A DNA stretch of 64,000 bases from assembly GCA_017442155.1 (NCBI GenBank), contig JAFSAU010000015.1, positions 1-64,000 on the forward strand, written 5' to 3'. Source of the stretch: Clostridia bacterium. GTDB taxonomy: Bacteria; Bacillota; Clostridia; UMGS1883; UMGS1540. Below the pieces are notes generated by a model. It was not told where the DNA came from. It saw nothing but the letters and a program-made list of their open reading frames with translations, and ran no database searches. Shown one piece after another: positions 8,977 to 18,732 of this stretch (positions within the stretch are counted from its first letter, which is position 1; each line of letters opens with the position of its first letter). Position numbers and translations under genes: made by a program.

Positions 8977-10014
8977 TTATAAAAAGATTTCCTGCTTCTT
9001 CTGCGAGGATTCGTAAATGGCGAGAATCAGCTCCACGCCCTTTCTGGCAGAATCCAGGGTGATAAAGGGGTCGGTATTTTCGTTTATCGCTTTACATAAA
9101 TCAGTGATTAAGAGATAGTGCGAAATGGAAACTACCTTTGTCGGATCATCCTTTGCACTGACGGCTTCCACCTTTTTCCATGTAGGCATGGGCAGGTCGG
9201 CGCCTTCCAGCTTCCATTCCACAATACCTTCCACGTCCTTTACGATAATACTTCCCTTTTCAAAGTGGAACTCAAAGGTTTCTATCATGCCGGGATAACA
9301 GCAGGTAGAGCCTTCGATTGTGGCGATACAGCCGTTTTTGAATTGTACCAGTGCCATGGCGGTGTCTTCCACCTCAATGCCTTTGCGTACCTTGTTGGCG
9401 CACTTTGCAAAAACGCTTTCCACATCCCCTAAAATCCAGGACATTATATCGATACCGTGTACACCCTGGTTCATGAGACAGCCACCGCCGTCCAGCTCCC
9501 AGGTGCCGCGCCATGCGTCCTTGTCGTAATACGCCTGGTCGCGATTGAATTTCAGATAAGCAGATGCCATTACAGGCTTACCGAACAGACCTTCCTCCAC
9601 GGCTTTTTTGGTAATCTGGAACGGCTCGTCATAACGCAGCTGAAATACACAGGCTAATTTTACGCCGTTTTCCTTTACAGCTTTATCGATGGCATCAATT
9701 TTTTCTTTGGTGATTTCTACCGGCTTTTCGCAGAGAATATGCTTCTTTGCGTTTGCCGCCGCAATACAGACTTCACCGTGCAGTCCGGAAGGTACGCATA
9801 CGGAAACAGCATCCACCTCCGGGTCAGCCAGAAGCTCTTTGTAATCTGTATATACCTTTTTTACATCATACAGTCGTGCCTTTTCTTCTGCTTTTTCGCG
9901 GACGATGTCGCATACTGCCACAACCTCTGCACAGTCACTCATGGCCGCACCCTCCAGATGCGTTCTGGAAATAACACCACAGCCGATAACACCCCATTTG
10001 ATTTTTTCACTCAT
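8977..10014 (-). CDS. Gfo/Idh/MocA family oxidoreductase 3
   Basis: 345 residues from the ATG at 10014, which has GAAAGGAG 8 bases upstream; the reading frame also opens at a TTG six codons earlier, inside that site. The Rossmann motif is GVIGCGVISRTHLEG, followed by CEKPVEI with the catalytic Lys, then the WRGTWELDGGGCLMNQGVHG block shared with oxidoreductase 1. The two differ most in the substrate-domain loops. Three such enzymes in a row point to stepwise redox chemistry on a sugar (oxidise, eliminate or epimerise, reduce). Confidence 0.88.
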   Translation of the reverse strand: MSEKIKWGVIGCGVISRTHLEGAAMSDCAEVVAVCDIVREKAEEKARLYDVKKVYTDYKELLADPEVDAVSVCVPSGLHGEVCIAAANAKKHILCEKPVEITKEKIDAIDKAVKENGVKLACVFQLRYDEPFQITKKAVEEGLFGKPVMASAYLKFNRDQAYYDKDAWRGTWELDGGGCLMNQGVHGIDIMSWILGDVESVFAKCANKVRKGIEVEDTAMALVQFKNGCIATIEGSTCCYPGMIETFEFHFEKGSIIVKDVEGIVEWKLEGADLPMPTWKKVEAVSAKDDPTKVVSISHYLLITDLCKAINENTDPFITLDSARKGVELILAIYESSQKKQEIFL

Positions 10015-10032
10015 CTTTTTTTCTCCTTTCAA

Positions 10033-11205
10033 TCAGTCAACGAGTATCTGATTTTGTTTTAAAATTTCTTGTATTGTGTTAATATCTACATTTTTAACAG
10101 CTTTATTTTGCTTTGCCGCAAGGGCAGCCGCGACGCCGGCCCCCTCGCCGGTAACGCAGCAGGTGGGAATACATCTTGTAATATCCCACATATCGTCAGT
10201 GACGGAAATATTCCGTCCGGCACAAAGAAGATTTTCTGTTTTGCCATACAGCGTGCGGTAGGGGACAGAGAATACCGGCCCCGGCTTTCGCCAGTCAGTC
10301 GTACGTCCTATGCTGTCCGGGAACTTCTTTCCTTCCTCACTCTCGTCCAGCGTGTATGCCCCCACGATACAGCGGGACATCCGCACCGGCGGAATCGTCT
10401 GCATTGTTACCGGCATAATATGCGGATTCCCTTCCTGTTCGCGCACCCGCTCCGTTCTTTCCCACAGTTTTTTATGCAGGAAGAACATCATGTCGTTTAA
10501 ATCTTCTGCTTTTGTGCCGTCGTACCGGCGGTGGTCCTTAAAATTCTCGGAGTAAATGCGGTAGCCGTCGCACCCGTTGCCCCGGTATGCAGAATAATAG
10601 CCCCAGTAGCTGGCAAAGTTTTGTGTAAAGGTCCGCATTTCTTCGCCGGCCATCATGGCTACCTCGCCGTCCCCCGTGCAGTCAATCACCGTTTTTACAC
10701 GCACAGCATCCCAGCCCTCCCGGTTATTCAGTATACAGGTGCTGATTCTGTTTCCGTCTGTGCACAGGTCGATAACCTTTGTGCCGTATAAAATTTTTAC
10801 GCCGGCATCGAGAAGCAGCTTTTCCGCCGCGATAGCGAACATCTGGGGATTAAACTGGACGAGAAAACGCTGTGTATTCCGTTTTTCAACATCCTGATGG
10901 TCACCCAGCCAGGCATCGGGAAAACGGTCTTCATAGCCTGCGGTGATGCTAAGCCGCAAAAGCTCTTCGCCAATGCCGAAAATATGCTGTGTGCCCCGTC
11001 CGTCGCAAAGGGGCAGGAAAACCGTAACAACACCTAAGGTTGCCAGACCGCCAAGTGCCCACTCCTGTTCACAGAGAACAACGGAAGCGCCTTGTCTTGC
11101 CGCCGCAAGTGCCGCGGAAATCCCGGCGGTACCGCCACCTGCGACCAGAACGTCGCATTCCTTTTTCACTGCGATTTCCCGGGCTTTCAGCACGATTGTG
11201 TTCAT
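10033..11205 (-). CDS. FAD-dependent oxidoreductase (FAD_oxidored type)
   Basis: 390 residues from the ATG at 11205, which has AAGGAGGG 6 bases upstream. The dinucleotide-binding motif is VLVAGGGTAGISAALAAARQ, then an acidic end of strand two (VLCEQ) and GGLATLG. Near the C-terminus, NLLCAGRNISVTDDMWD closes the FAD site. This family is common in carbohydrate loci of anaerobes, but its reactions are mostly unassigned. A second relative lies at 42713-43972. The stop is 18 bases from the next start, so it is cotranscribed with the Gfo/Idh genes. Confidence 0.82.
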   Translation of the reverse strand: MNTIVLKAREIAVKKECDVLVAGGGTAGISAALAAARQGASVVLCEQEWALGGLATLGVVTVFLPLCDGRGTQHIFGIGEELLRLSITAGYEDRFPDAWLGDHQDVEKRNTQRFLVQFNPQMFAIAAEKLLLDAGVKILYGTKVIDLCTDGNRISTCILNNREGWDAVRVKTVIDCTGDGEVAMMAGEEMRTFTQNFASYWGYYSAYRGNGCDGYRIYSENFKDHRRYDGTKAEDLNDMMFFLHKKLWERTERVREQEGNPHIMPVTMQTIPPVRMSRCIVGAYTLDESEEGKKFPDSIGRTTDWRKPGPVFSVPYRTLYGKTENLLCAGRNISVTDDMWDITRCIPTCCVTGEGAGVAAALAAKQNKAVKNVDINTIQEILKQNQILVD

Positions 11206-11289
11206 TCTTTTCCCTCCTTTTTCCATGATGTCTTTATACATAGCTGTGAGAAACAGAGGTTTCCCTGTTTCTCACAGAATGATACAATT

Positions 11290-12771
11290 TTAAAACTCGA
11301 ATTCTGCCGTTCTGTAGCCAAACATACCTGTGAGAGAATCCCAGTACATCACCTTGAGGCTGTAGGTTTCATCCGGAGAGGCAACCCCTGTCATGGGAAT
11401 GCTTACGGAGACATCTTCCGCGCCCACGGTTACCATTTTGATTTCTACAAGCTGTTTGCCCGCACCGGTATCCTTATAAATGCCGGCAATCAGATTTTTC
11501 CTGTCATTTTTTTCTGCGGCCTGATGGAAATCGTATTTTACGGTGAAAGCACCGGCAGAAGGTTTGGCAATATCTACATCCATTGTACCGCTTCCATCCA
11601 GATTAACTGTTTTTGTCAACTGCAACACTGCATTCTGGCGTTGCTTGCGGACAATTGTCAGGTTATCCCAGTACATAACGGCATCTTTGTTCCCTTTTAC
11701 TTGAAACGTTATGCTTTTAGCGGTGTCATTATCCGTCATTGTAAAGGGAATGGAAATACGAATCCATTCGCCCTTCACACCTGATACATCCACTTTCTTT
11801 TGGACGTATTTGCCGTAAGTTTGGGCATTGCCTGTTGTCAGCTGGACCATGAAACGGAGGTGAGAAATTGAAGAATCTGAAGGGACATATGCCCAGACAG
11901 AAGCTTCATATTCCGTGTCCTTCAGGAAGGTGGGGAGCGTTTTAGCTTTCATGAGTTCTGTGTAATCGGCAGCATCTGCGCTTAAAGTGGTTTTTACAGA
12001 ACCCGTCCCTACATGCTTCGTTTCCGTGTCTACCGCAATTGTTGCTTTGTTTGCGGTGACATCAGAATCGCTGTCCATATTCAGATGGAGTTCATCGTCA
12101 TACACTTTTGTGTACTCCGAAACATAGGAGAAGTTCTTTTCGGCCCGCTCTGCTGCCTCGGCTTCCGCCTCGGCCTGAAGCTCCGCGGTGGAGTAAACGG
12201 CAATGTCATCTACGTAGAAAACGCCGTTTGTAACTGCGCCGTCACGGAAGCGGAATGCAAAATTTGTGTCGTCTGTAGCCACGAAAGTACCGGAAATCTC
12301 TTGCCATGCATCGCCGGTTTCATGATAGTTCGCACCACCATACCAACCGGTTGTTGTGCCTCCGCTGCCATTGGATATGCTGTTTACACGAATCTGAATG
12401 CCGCCTGCGCCTTCGGAAGCTGCAATAGACGTGGGAATATTGACCATCATGGTGATTTTGTATTCCGTGCCGGCTGTCAGATTGGTGGTGCCGGTATAAT
12501 TGATTTGTCCGGCACTGGTTCCGTTCAGAATGGTTACCATCAGGCTCTTTGAACCGGAATAGGCTTTGTCAGCGGTGACTTCAGCAGAAATCTTTTCGGA
12601 ATTAGAAGAATTAACATTCCAGCCATCCATGGTACTTCCGCTGTAGTCAGCTCCTTCAAAACCGATACTGTCTGTAAGACAGTTGTCTGCCGCCGCGGCG
12701 GGCAGTGCACCGAGAAGTGCGCTCAGCAGTACACATACTGCCAAAAGGGATACGAGTTTTTTGGTTTTCAT
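11290..12771 (-). CDS. Secreted protein with two carbohydrate-binding-like domains
   Basis: 493 residues with a Sec signal peptide (about 1-28, ending LGALPAAAA). Two jelly-roll modules of the CBM4/9/16-like type follow, at about 32-195 and 225-370. Both have the typical end, with an aromatic or Phe-Tyr-Val-Asp-Asp pattern (VFYVDDIAVYS; MYWDNLTIV). An Ala/Glu-rich linker joins them, and a small beta domain ends the protein. No catalytic module is visible. It probably binds polysaccharide outside the cell for the two large enzymes encoded upstream. No cell-wall anchor is seen. Confidence 0.8.
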   Translation of the reverse strand: MKTKKLVSLLAVCVLLSALLGALPAAAADNCLTDSIGFEGADYSGSTMDGWNVNSSNSEKISAEVTADKAYSGSKSLMVTILNGTSAGQINYTGTTNLTAGTEYKITMMVNIPTSIAASEGAGGIQIRVNSISNGSGGTTTGWYGGANYHETGDAWQEISGTFVATDDTNFAFRFRDGAVTNGVFYVDDIAVYSTAELQAEAEAEAAERAEKNFSYVSEYTKVYDDELHLNMDSDSDVTANKATIAVDTETKHVGTGSVKTTLSADAADYTELMKAKTLPTFLKDTEYEASVWAYVPSDSSISHLRFMVQLTTGNAQTYGKYVQKKVDVSGVKGEWIRISIPFTMTDNDTAKSITFQVKGNKDAVMYWDNLTIVRKQRQNAVLQLTKTVNLDGSGTMDVDIAKPSAGAFTVKYDFHQAAEKNDRKNLIAGIYKDTGAGKQLVEIKMVTVGAEDVSVSIPMTGVASPDETYSLKVMYWDSLTGMFGYRTAEFEF

Positions 12772-12796
12772 GAATTTGTCCTCCTAAAAAATTTTT

Positions 12797-15490
12797 TTAT
12801 TGCATTACTGCTTTTTCATAAATCGGCTGACCGCCCGGCGCATAAAGGAGCACCTCAATTTTTTCACCCGGGATGCCCTTTGCCTCCAGGGTGGTTTCCC
12901 ATGCACCGCCGGTTGCCGCTTTACACATTTTTACATCCGTATTTTCACGGACGCCGTTTTTTTCAACGCTTCGGAGAGCCACCACGCAGGCTCCTTCCGG
13001 TACGATTGCACCCTCACCAATGGCAATTCGTATCCGGACAGTGCCGGGCAGAAGTGTCGAAAGAAGATTTCCTTCCGCATCCCGGAATTCCACTGTTTTA
13101 AACGGGATGGTTCCGGTTTTTCCTATCGCCCTGGAAAGTGCTTCCAAGGAAAGATAAACAGTTTCTCCATCCTTTTCCAAGGTTCCGTTTCCGTATGCAA
13201 TTTTTATGTTCTCTCTCTGAAAGCATACTGCTTCTGTACCGTTGTTCAACAGGATGCATGTCTCATCCGGGAATACGCGGTACATCAGCCCCCCAACATG
13301 AATTTCTTCTGTTGCACCCGTCCTGCGGAACAGGCGGTAAGCCTCGCAAAGCTCATCTTCAGCGGCAAGTATATCGCTGTACAGCTGTGTATCCTCCAGC
13401 TTCCACAAAGTGCTGCCGCTTCCCTCGCGGAAGGAGTAGAAGCCTATGGCATCCGCACCTGCGAAAAACGACTGGTAAATCATATGCATTAGCTCATCTA
13501 TGGTTGGCTGTCGACTGCCTGCATATGCAAAGGTCTGTAGGAGTGCATATACAGGTTTTCGGCCCCGGACTGCTTCATTTACCTCTGCCATGTTGGCGTA
13601 TACATCCGTCACCGCCTGTCCGGAGCCTATCGGATACTGGTCGGGCGCAATGATGTCGCAGGCGTTGCCGATGTCCACATAATGCTCTGCGGAATAATGG
13701 TCTGCCGTCATATAGGTCGGATGATAGGGGTCTATGGAACGAATCAGAAGATAGGAGTCGAGAAGTAGCTGCCGCACGTTTTCCGGTTCATTCCGCATCT
13801 GCAGAAACGGCTCGTCCTGAATCATCCAGCCCAATACAGCCGGGTGGTCCTTATACTCTTTTATGATGGCTTCTGTTCTTTCACGGTTTACATAGTGTCC
13901 GGCAGGGAGCATGTTCCCGCCATAAAGAGGAACAAGCACACGAAGCCCTGCTGTTTGTGCCGCGTCCAGAAAAGTTTTCATGGAGCCGGTTTCGTAATCG
14001 CCCATTCCTTGTATTACGTTTACACCTGCGGCTGCTGCGGCCGTCATATCCGCCTCATAGACATGATAACCGAACACAACATCGGAAAATGTGCCGTCTG
14101 CATTTTGCATCTGCCCGTTCTCATTGACAGCACCGGGTGGGTCGAAACAGTAGATGGTTTTTTTCGCCATATCTAAAACCGTACTGCCCTTTATGCGTTC
14201 ACACCGTACTTCGTAGGGCTTTCCTTTTGCAAGGTCTGCAAGAGAGAACGTAAACGTCCCTTCTCCTGCCGTCGAAGTCTGCACGCCGGTTTGTTTCTCT
14301 CCATCCCAAAGATAAAACCGAACCGTTTCCCCGTTTTCCGGCGTGCCGTTCAGATGAAATGTGACCTGACCCGTTTGCCAGGTTGCATAATAAAATGTGG
14401 TTTCATTATCGGTTTTAAGCGTAATCAGCGGTGCTTCCTCTGTTTTATACACATGGAGGCCTGCATAAGAAACCTCCGTTTCACCGTACTTTCTGAAATA
14501 CAGTGAAAGCTCCTGCACACCGTCCGGCACCTTGAAATCATAGCGGAAGTCTCTCCATTTTCCATGGGTATTTCCGAGGGCTTCGGTGGTAAATTCCGAA
14601 GCACCGGTATAGGCAAACTTGAGGACGGGATTGCCGCCGTTTGTCATAAATCTTCCTTTAATAGTATAGGTCTCTCCACCTTGTACCCCGAAGGTCTGGT
14701 ATATATACGGTGCACCGCTTCCGCAAAGCTTTACGCCTGCTTTTGTGCCGTCGGCATTGGGTGAAAGCACCGCAATGGTTCCCCATGCACCGGAGGCATA
14801 CCAGCTTGTCGGTTTTGCACCGCTGACATTTGAAAAATCTCCGTTTATCAATATGTCACTTTCTGCCGGAAACGTTTCTTCTGCCTGCATGTCTGCATAG
14901 GTGCCGTCTTCGTTTAGCTTATGAAGCTGCAAATCATCCCAGTATGCCGTGCCGGTCTGTCCGCCGTTACAGCGGATATACACCGTTTCGAGTGCCGCGA
15001 AATTCACTTTAGGCGTAAAGGGCAGGCGGATGGTTTTCCATTCTCCGTCCGTATCGCCCGAAATGCGCTGTGCACCGGGGGTGTAGAGATTGGAGGTGTT
15101 TCCCTTTGCATCCCGTATAACCGCCCGGAGAAGCGCATCGTTTACGGAAGATCCTTCCGGCACCAGAATTTTAATGGACAGCTCATAGGTTGCATCTGTA
15201 TCAAAGTACCCCCAATACATTGCGCCGCTGATGAGTGCTTGCGGGATTCCGGTGCTTTGGGAGGTGACTGTTTTCAGACCGAGGCTTCCCTGTGCCACAT
15301 ATTCTGCATCGGTTTTAAAATTCCCGTACCACGGGGAGTTTGAATAGCACGACCAGCCCTGGGGTTCAACCCCCACCGCTTTACTCTCTTCAAAACCGCC
15401 GTATTTTACTGTGCCGCTGTATGCCGCCTCTGCTCTCCATATGGGGGAGAGCAGGAGGCAAAGCATAAGTGTAAAAATTAGCTTCTTCAT
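12797..15490 (-). CDS. Secreted multidomain glycosidase-like protein
   Basis: 897 residues. There is a signal peptide at 1-22, two CBM4/9-like jelly rolls at about 25-190 and 210-350, and a beta sandwich at about 355-450. A clan-A-like TIM barrel follows at about 465-740, then a C-terminal beta region. The barrel has HPAVLGWMIQDEPF with the likely acid/base Glu560 at the end of strand four. The strand-seven stretch PVYALLQTF has Gln where retaining clan-A enzymes carry the nucleophile Glu. It is a paralogue of the next upstream protein over modules two to five but lacks SLH domains, so it may be released or held by partners. I cannot assign a GH family. Confidence 0.8.
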   Translation of the reverse strand: MKKLIFTLMLCLLLSPIWRAEAAYSGTVKYGGFEESKAVGVEPQGWSCYSNSPWYGNFKTDAEYVAQGSLGLKTVTSQSTGIPQALISGAMYWGYFDTDATYELSIKILVPEGSSVNDALLRAVIRDAKGNTSNLYTPGAQRISGDTDGEWKTIRLPFTPKVNFAALETVYIRCNGGQTGTAYWDDLQLHKLNEDGTYADMQAEETFPAESDILINGDFSNVSGAKPTSWYASGAWGTIAVLSPNADGTKAGVKLCGSGAPYIYQTFGVQGGETYTIKGRFMTNGGNPVLKFAYTGASEFTTEALGNTHGKWRDFRYDFKVPDGVQELSLYFRKYGETEVSYAGLHVYKTEEAPLITLKTDNETTFYYATWQTGQVTFHLNGTPENGETVRFYLWDGEKQTGVQTSTAGEGTFTFSLADLAKGKPYEVRCERIKGSTVLDMAKKTIYCFDPPGAVNENGQMQNADGTFSDVVFGYHVYEADMTAAAAAGVNVIQGMGDYETGSMKTFLDAAQTAGLRVLVPLYGGNMLPAGHYVNRERTEAIIKEYKDHPAVLGWMIQDEPFLQMRNEPENVRQLLLDSYLLIRSIDPYHPTYMTADHYSAEHYVDIGNACDIIAPDQYPIGSGQAVTDVYANMAEVNEAVRGRKPVYALLQTFAYAGSRQPTIDELMHMIYQSFFAGADAIGFYSFREGSGSTLWKLEDTQLYSDILAAEDELCEAYRLFRRTGATEEIHVGGLMYRVFPDETCILLNNGTEAVCFQRENIKIAYGNGTLEKDGETVYLSLEALSRAIGKTGTIPFKTVEFRDAEGNLLSTLLPGTVRIRIAIGEGAIVPEGACVVALRSVEKNGVRENTDVKMCKAATGGAWETTLEAKGIPGEKIEVLLYAPGGQPIYEKAVMQ

Positions 15491-15491
15491 T

Positions 15492-18400
15492 TTAGTTCAT
15501 TACGCGCTGCATTACAACGGCCGCTTCGGCGCGTGTTGCATTGCCGCGGGGATTTACGGTGCCGTCAGCATTCCCGCGGATGATGCCGCTCTTTACCATT
15601 GCGGAAAGTGCTTCTACAGCATAGTCTGCAACGAGTGCCTTATCGGAGAAGGTATCGAGTTCGCCGCCCTGTCCTTTTTCGTACTGGCGGTGGGCATATT
15701 CAAGACCGCGCTGTACAATAACCATCATATCCTGTCTCGTTATTTCCGCATCGGGGCTGTATGCATCATCGCCTACGCCCTTTAAGATACCTGCCGCTTT
15801 TCCGATTGCAATTTCCTTTGCATATTCCGCATTCGGATCAACATCGGCAAAAACTTCCGTTGCATTGCCTGTAATACCGAGAGCACGAATCAGGAACATA
15901 GCAAAGTCTGCGCGTGTAATGTTCTGTGCCGGTGCGTAGGTACGGATGCCTTTTGTATTGATGATTTCTTCTTCATAGAGGTAATCTACCGCTTCCTGTG
16001 CCCATGTATGATTACCCATATCGTCAAAGTTGCCTTCCATAACGGAGAAGTCCACAGCTTCCGAAGGTGTAATCTTATAAAGCAGTGCGCCGTGGGGGCC
16101 GATTGCCGCTTCAAATGTTCCATCACCCTGTACGGAAGCAGTTTTGCCTGTGCCGCTTACAAGGCTTGCCGTAAATGCACCGATTTTAATCTTGCCGTTT
16201 GCACTCTCGAGGGGAACGCTTACTGTGCGGTCTTCTTCTTTCATGTTCATCAGCATCAGATAGAGACTGCCGTCCATGGAGAACAAATGATTCCATACGT
16301 CGCCCGTGCGGTCTTCATTAAAGAACGTACCTTTATCAAAGATAAACGCATCTGTCAAAAGGAACATTTCCTTTTCCGCAAATTCACACATCGGCTCGTA
16401 GAGAGGTGTATCCTTTACATGCCATCCCGTTTCCTGGAAGGCATAATATCCGATGCCTTCCATATCTTCTATAAGCGCCTGATACTGCATGCTCTTGGCT
16501 TCGTCAATGGTGGGGAGGTAGTAGCCGTTACCGGCCTCTTCTTTTGTTGCCGCGCCGAAGCTCTGACCGAGATAGTGTACGACTTTACGGTGTACATGGG
16601 TATTTTCCAGTCCACCCATCATTTTGTTAACAACCTTGTATGTGCCTTCCATACCATAGCTGGGATGCGAAATCATCTGCATATTTGTGGCATAATGATG
16701 AATTATAAGAAGATCACTGGTTGCCGCCGTAAATTTCGTACTGCCCGTTGCTATAACATCCTGAATAATTACGGGATGCACAGGGTCAATGTCACGGATA
16801 ATTTTATATGCATTTACAAGATCGGGATATGGGTCGGACATATGGAGATACGGTTCGTCCATAACAAGATATCCAAACAGTGCCGGATGGTCTTTGAGTC
16901 CCTTTACCATTTCAATGGTATTTTCAATTTTCCCCGCCGTGCCTGCTGCTTGCATGCCGCTGTACAGAATCAGCGTTGCATACATACCGTTTGCCTGTGC
17001 AAGATCCAGATATGCTTTACCGGTCTGCAGGCTTGCACCGCCGCCCTGAATGACGTTGACGCCCGCAGCTTTTGCAAGCTTCAGATTTTCATCCTGGGAA
17101 AATACGTGGTAACCCCAAACAGGTGTAATCACTTCACCGCCAATTACAATTTCACCTTTATCGTTAATCATGGTCGGGCGGTTATAACGGTACACATCCC
17201 ATACCGCCGTTTCCATTTTCTCTTTACCCTCTGCTTCATAAAGGGTTGCGCGGACCTCGTATTTTTTGCCGATTTCCGCCATGTCCATTACGTCGAAGGT
17301 AAACATAGCCTCGGGAATTGCCTTTACGTTTTTTCGTTCTGCCAAAACGGTATCGCCGTCGCAAAGTGCAATGTCAAATACTTCTGTACCTTTGGGTACA
17401 TATGCGCCTGTATTTAAAGAAGCACCAACTGTCCCTTTGCCCCATTCCGTATAGAAAAAGGTATCGCCGTCAAATCTGACGCGGCTTGCGGTGCCGATGG
17501 CATAACACTGTACATCGTCCCAGTAAATTTCACCTGCACCATACATGCGCATATAGACTTTACATTTCACTGCACCCATCGGTGCTGTGAAGGTACAGCT
17601 CTTCTGATGCCATACCCCGTATGTTTTGCCGAACATTTCCGACTGCGAGGAAATAAAGTTTTCCCCTGCCGCATTATAGAATTCAATCTTGAAACGGGGA
17701 CCGGAGCCTTTTACGGAAATGGTTCTGAGCCATACGGAAACCTGATATTCCATACCGGCTACAACTGCAAAATCATCTTTATAAAGCCAGGGGTTTGCAC
17801 CTGTGGTATCGGAAATGCGGATACATTTGTTTCCGTCAATACCGCCGTCCACAACCTGTACCATATTATCCCATTTCGACTGATATGCCTGCCAGCCGCC
17901 TGCCGGTGCGCCGTCCGCGCCTACCTCTTCAAAGCTTCCGTTTGTGAAGATGTTTACGTTTCCTTCCGGAATGGGCTTTAAATCCGTTGCCGGTACGGGG
18001 GGCTGGTTTTCCACCTTCATTTTGCCCTTATCCGGTTCAAGCTTCGGTGCACGCATATCCACATCTTTTACACGGTTTACCTGTACATCGTCAATGAAGA
18101 TGCTGCCATATGTACCTGAAGTAAAGCGAAGGTAATACTGCATAGTATCCTCAGCAGATGTAACAGTAAAGGTTTTTTCGATTTTCTGCCATTTTCCGTC
18201 CGTATTCCCCACAGGTTCGGAAATATTATACTTTGCACTGGCTTCACTGTTTACACGGGCATACACCTGTACGCCGAGGCGGTCACTGCCTTCTACATGC
18301 TTCATCGGTTCCACGGTACGCACCCATGCACTCATAATGTACTCTGTGCCGACCTCCGGTTTTGTTGCACCGTCACTGTATGCAAGGGTTACATCGGCGG

Positions 18401-18650
18401 TTTCTGCATTTTCTTTGGAAATGGTCGCCACCAGGCTTCCTGCACCGCTTCTGGCATGTTCCTTACTGATAGTTAATTCCCAGTTTCCCATTTTAGTAGC
18501 AGTCCAGCCTTCAAAGTCCGTGCCGAGACCTTTTTCAAAGTCTGCATTACCGGTCAGCAGGTTTTCCGGGGCTTCTGCGGCTTGAACTGCCATAGATGAA
18601 AACAGCATAAGAACTGCCAACAGTACGCCCCAAATTTTTCTTGCTCTCAT
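15492..18650 (-). CDS. S-layer-anchored multidomain glycosidase-like protein
   Basis: 1052 residues. There is a signal peptide at 1-24, two CBM4/9-like modules at about 30-195 and 232-385, a beta sandwich at about 390-490, and a TIM barrel at about 505-780. Three SLH domains follow at about 895-1052 (ITRADFAMFLIRALG, ITRQDMMVIVQRG, ATRAEAAVVMQRVMN). SLH domains bind pyruvylated wall polymers, so the protein sits on the cell surface. The barrel shows HPALFGYLVMDEPY with Glu599 as the likely acid/base. Strand seven reads VVHYLGQSF, again with Gln at the usual nucleophile place. It is first in the locus, and the stop lies one base from the paralogue's gene end-to-start junction. Confidence 0.85.
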   Translation of the reverse strand: MRARKIWGVLLAVLMLFSSMAVQAAEAPENLLTGNADFEKGLGTDFEGWTATKMGNWELTISKEHARSGAGSLVATISKENAETADVTLAYSDGATKPEVGTEYIMSAWVRTVEPMKHVEGSDRLGVQVYARVNSEASAKYNISEPVGNTDGKWQKIEKTFTVTSAEDTMQYYLRFTSGTYGSIFIDDVQVNRVKDVDMRAPKLEPDKGKMKVENQPPVPATDLKPIPEGNVNIFTNGSFEEVGADGAPAGGWQAYQSKWDNMVQVVDGGIDGNKCIRISDTTGANPWLYKDDFAVVAGMEYQVSVWLRTISVKGSGPRFKIEFYNAAGENFISSQSEMFGKTYGVWHQKSCTFTAPMGAVKCKVYMRMYGAGEIYWDDVQCYAIGTASRVRFDGDTFFYTEWGKGTVGASLNTGAYVPKGTEVFDIALCDGDTVLAERKNVKAIPEAMFTFDVMDMAEIGKKYEVRATLYEAEGKEKMETAVWDVYRYNRPTMINDKGEIVIGGEVITPVWGYHVFSQDENLKLAKAAGVNVIQGGGASLQTGKAYLDLAQANGMYATLILYSGMQAAGTAGKIENTIEMVKGLKDHPALFGYLVMDEPYLHMSDPYPDLVNAYKIIRDIDPVHPVIIQDVIATGSTKFTAATSDLLIIHHYATNMQMISHPSYGMEGTYKVVNKMMGGLENTHVHRKVVHYLGQSFGAATKEEAGNGYYLPTIDEAKSMQYQALIEDMEGIGYYAFQETGWHVKDTPLYEPMCEFAEKEMFLLTDAFIFDKGTFFNEDRTGDVWNHLFSMDGSLYLMLMNMKEEDRTVSVPLESANGKIKIGAFTASLVSGTGKTASVQGDGTFEAAIGPHGALLYKITPSEAVDFSVMEGNFDDMGNHTWAQEAVDYLYEEEIINTKGIRTYAPAQNITRADFAMFLIRALGITGNATEVFADVDPNAEYAKEIAIGKAAGILKGVGDDAYSPDAEITRQDMMVIVQRGLEYAHRQYEKGQGGELDTFSDKALVADYAVEALSAMVKSGIIRGNADGTVNPRGNATRAEAAVVMQRVMN

Positions 18651-18699
18651 TTTTTTATCTCCTTTCTTTCCATACAGACAGTGTCTGCGTTATGATTCC

Positions 18700-18728
18700 A
18701 TTGTAAGCTAAAAAAATGCTTTTGTCAT
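18700..18728 (-). promoter_or_regulatory. Promoter of the glycan locus
   Basis: Minus strand: ATGACA, 17-bp spacer, TACAAT, about 50 bases upstream of the first start codon. The imperfect -35 fits an activator-dependent promoter, which suits the adjacent AraC gene. Confidence 0.55.
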
Positions 18729-18732
18729 TGTG

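Noticed and set aside
16008-17417. 469-codon plus-strand frame opposite the SLH protein
   Set aside because: Antisense to a protein with a signal peptide, CBM, TIM and SLH domains. The composition, rich in His, Cys and Phe, is an artefact of the opposite reading.
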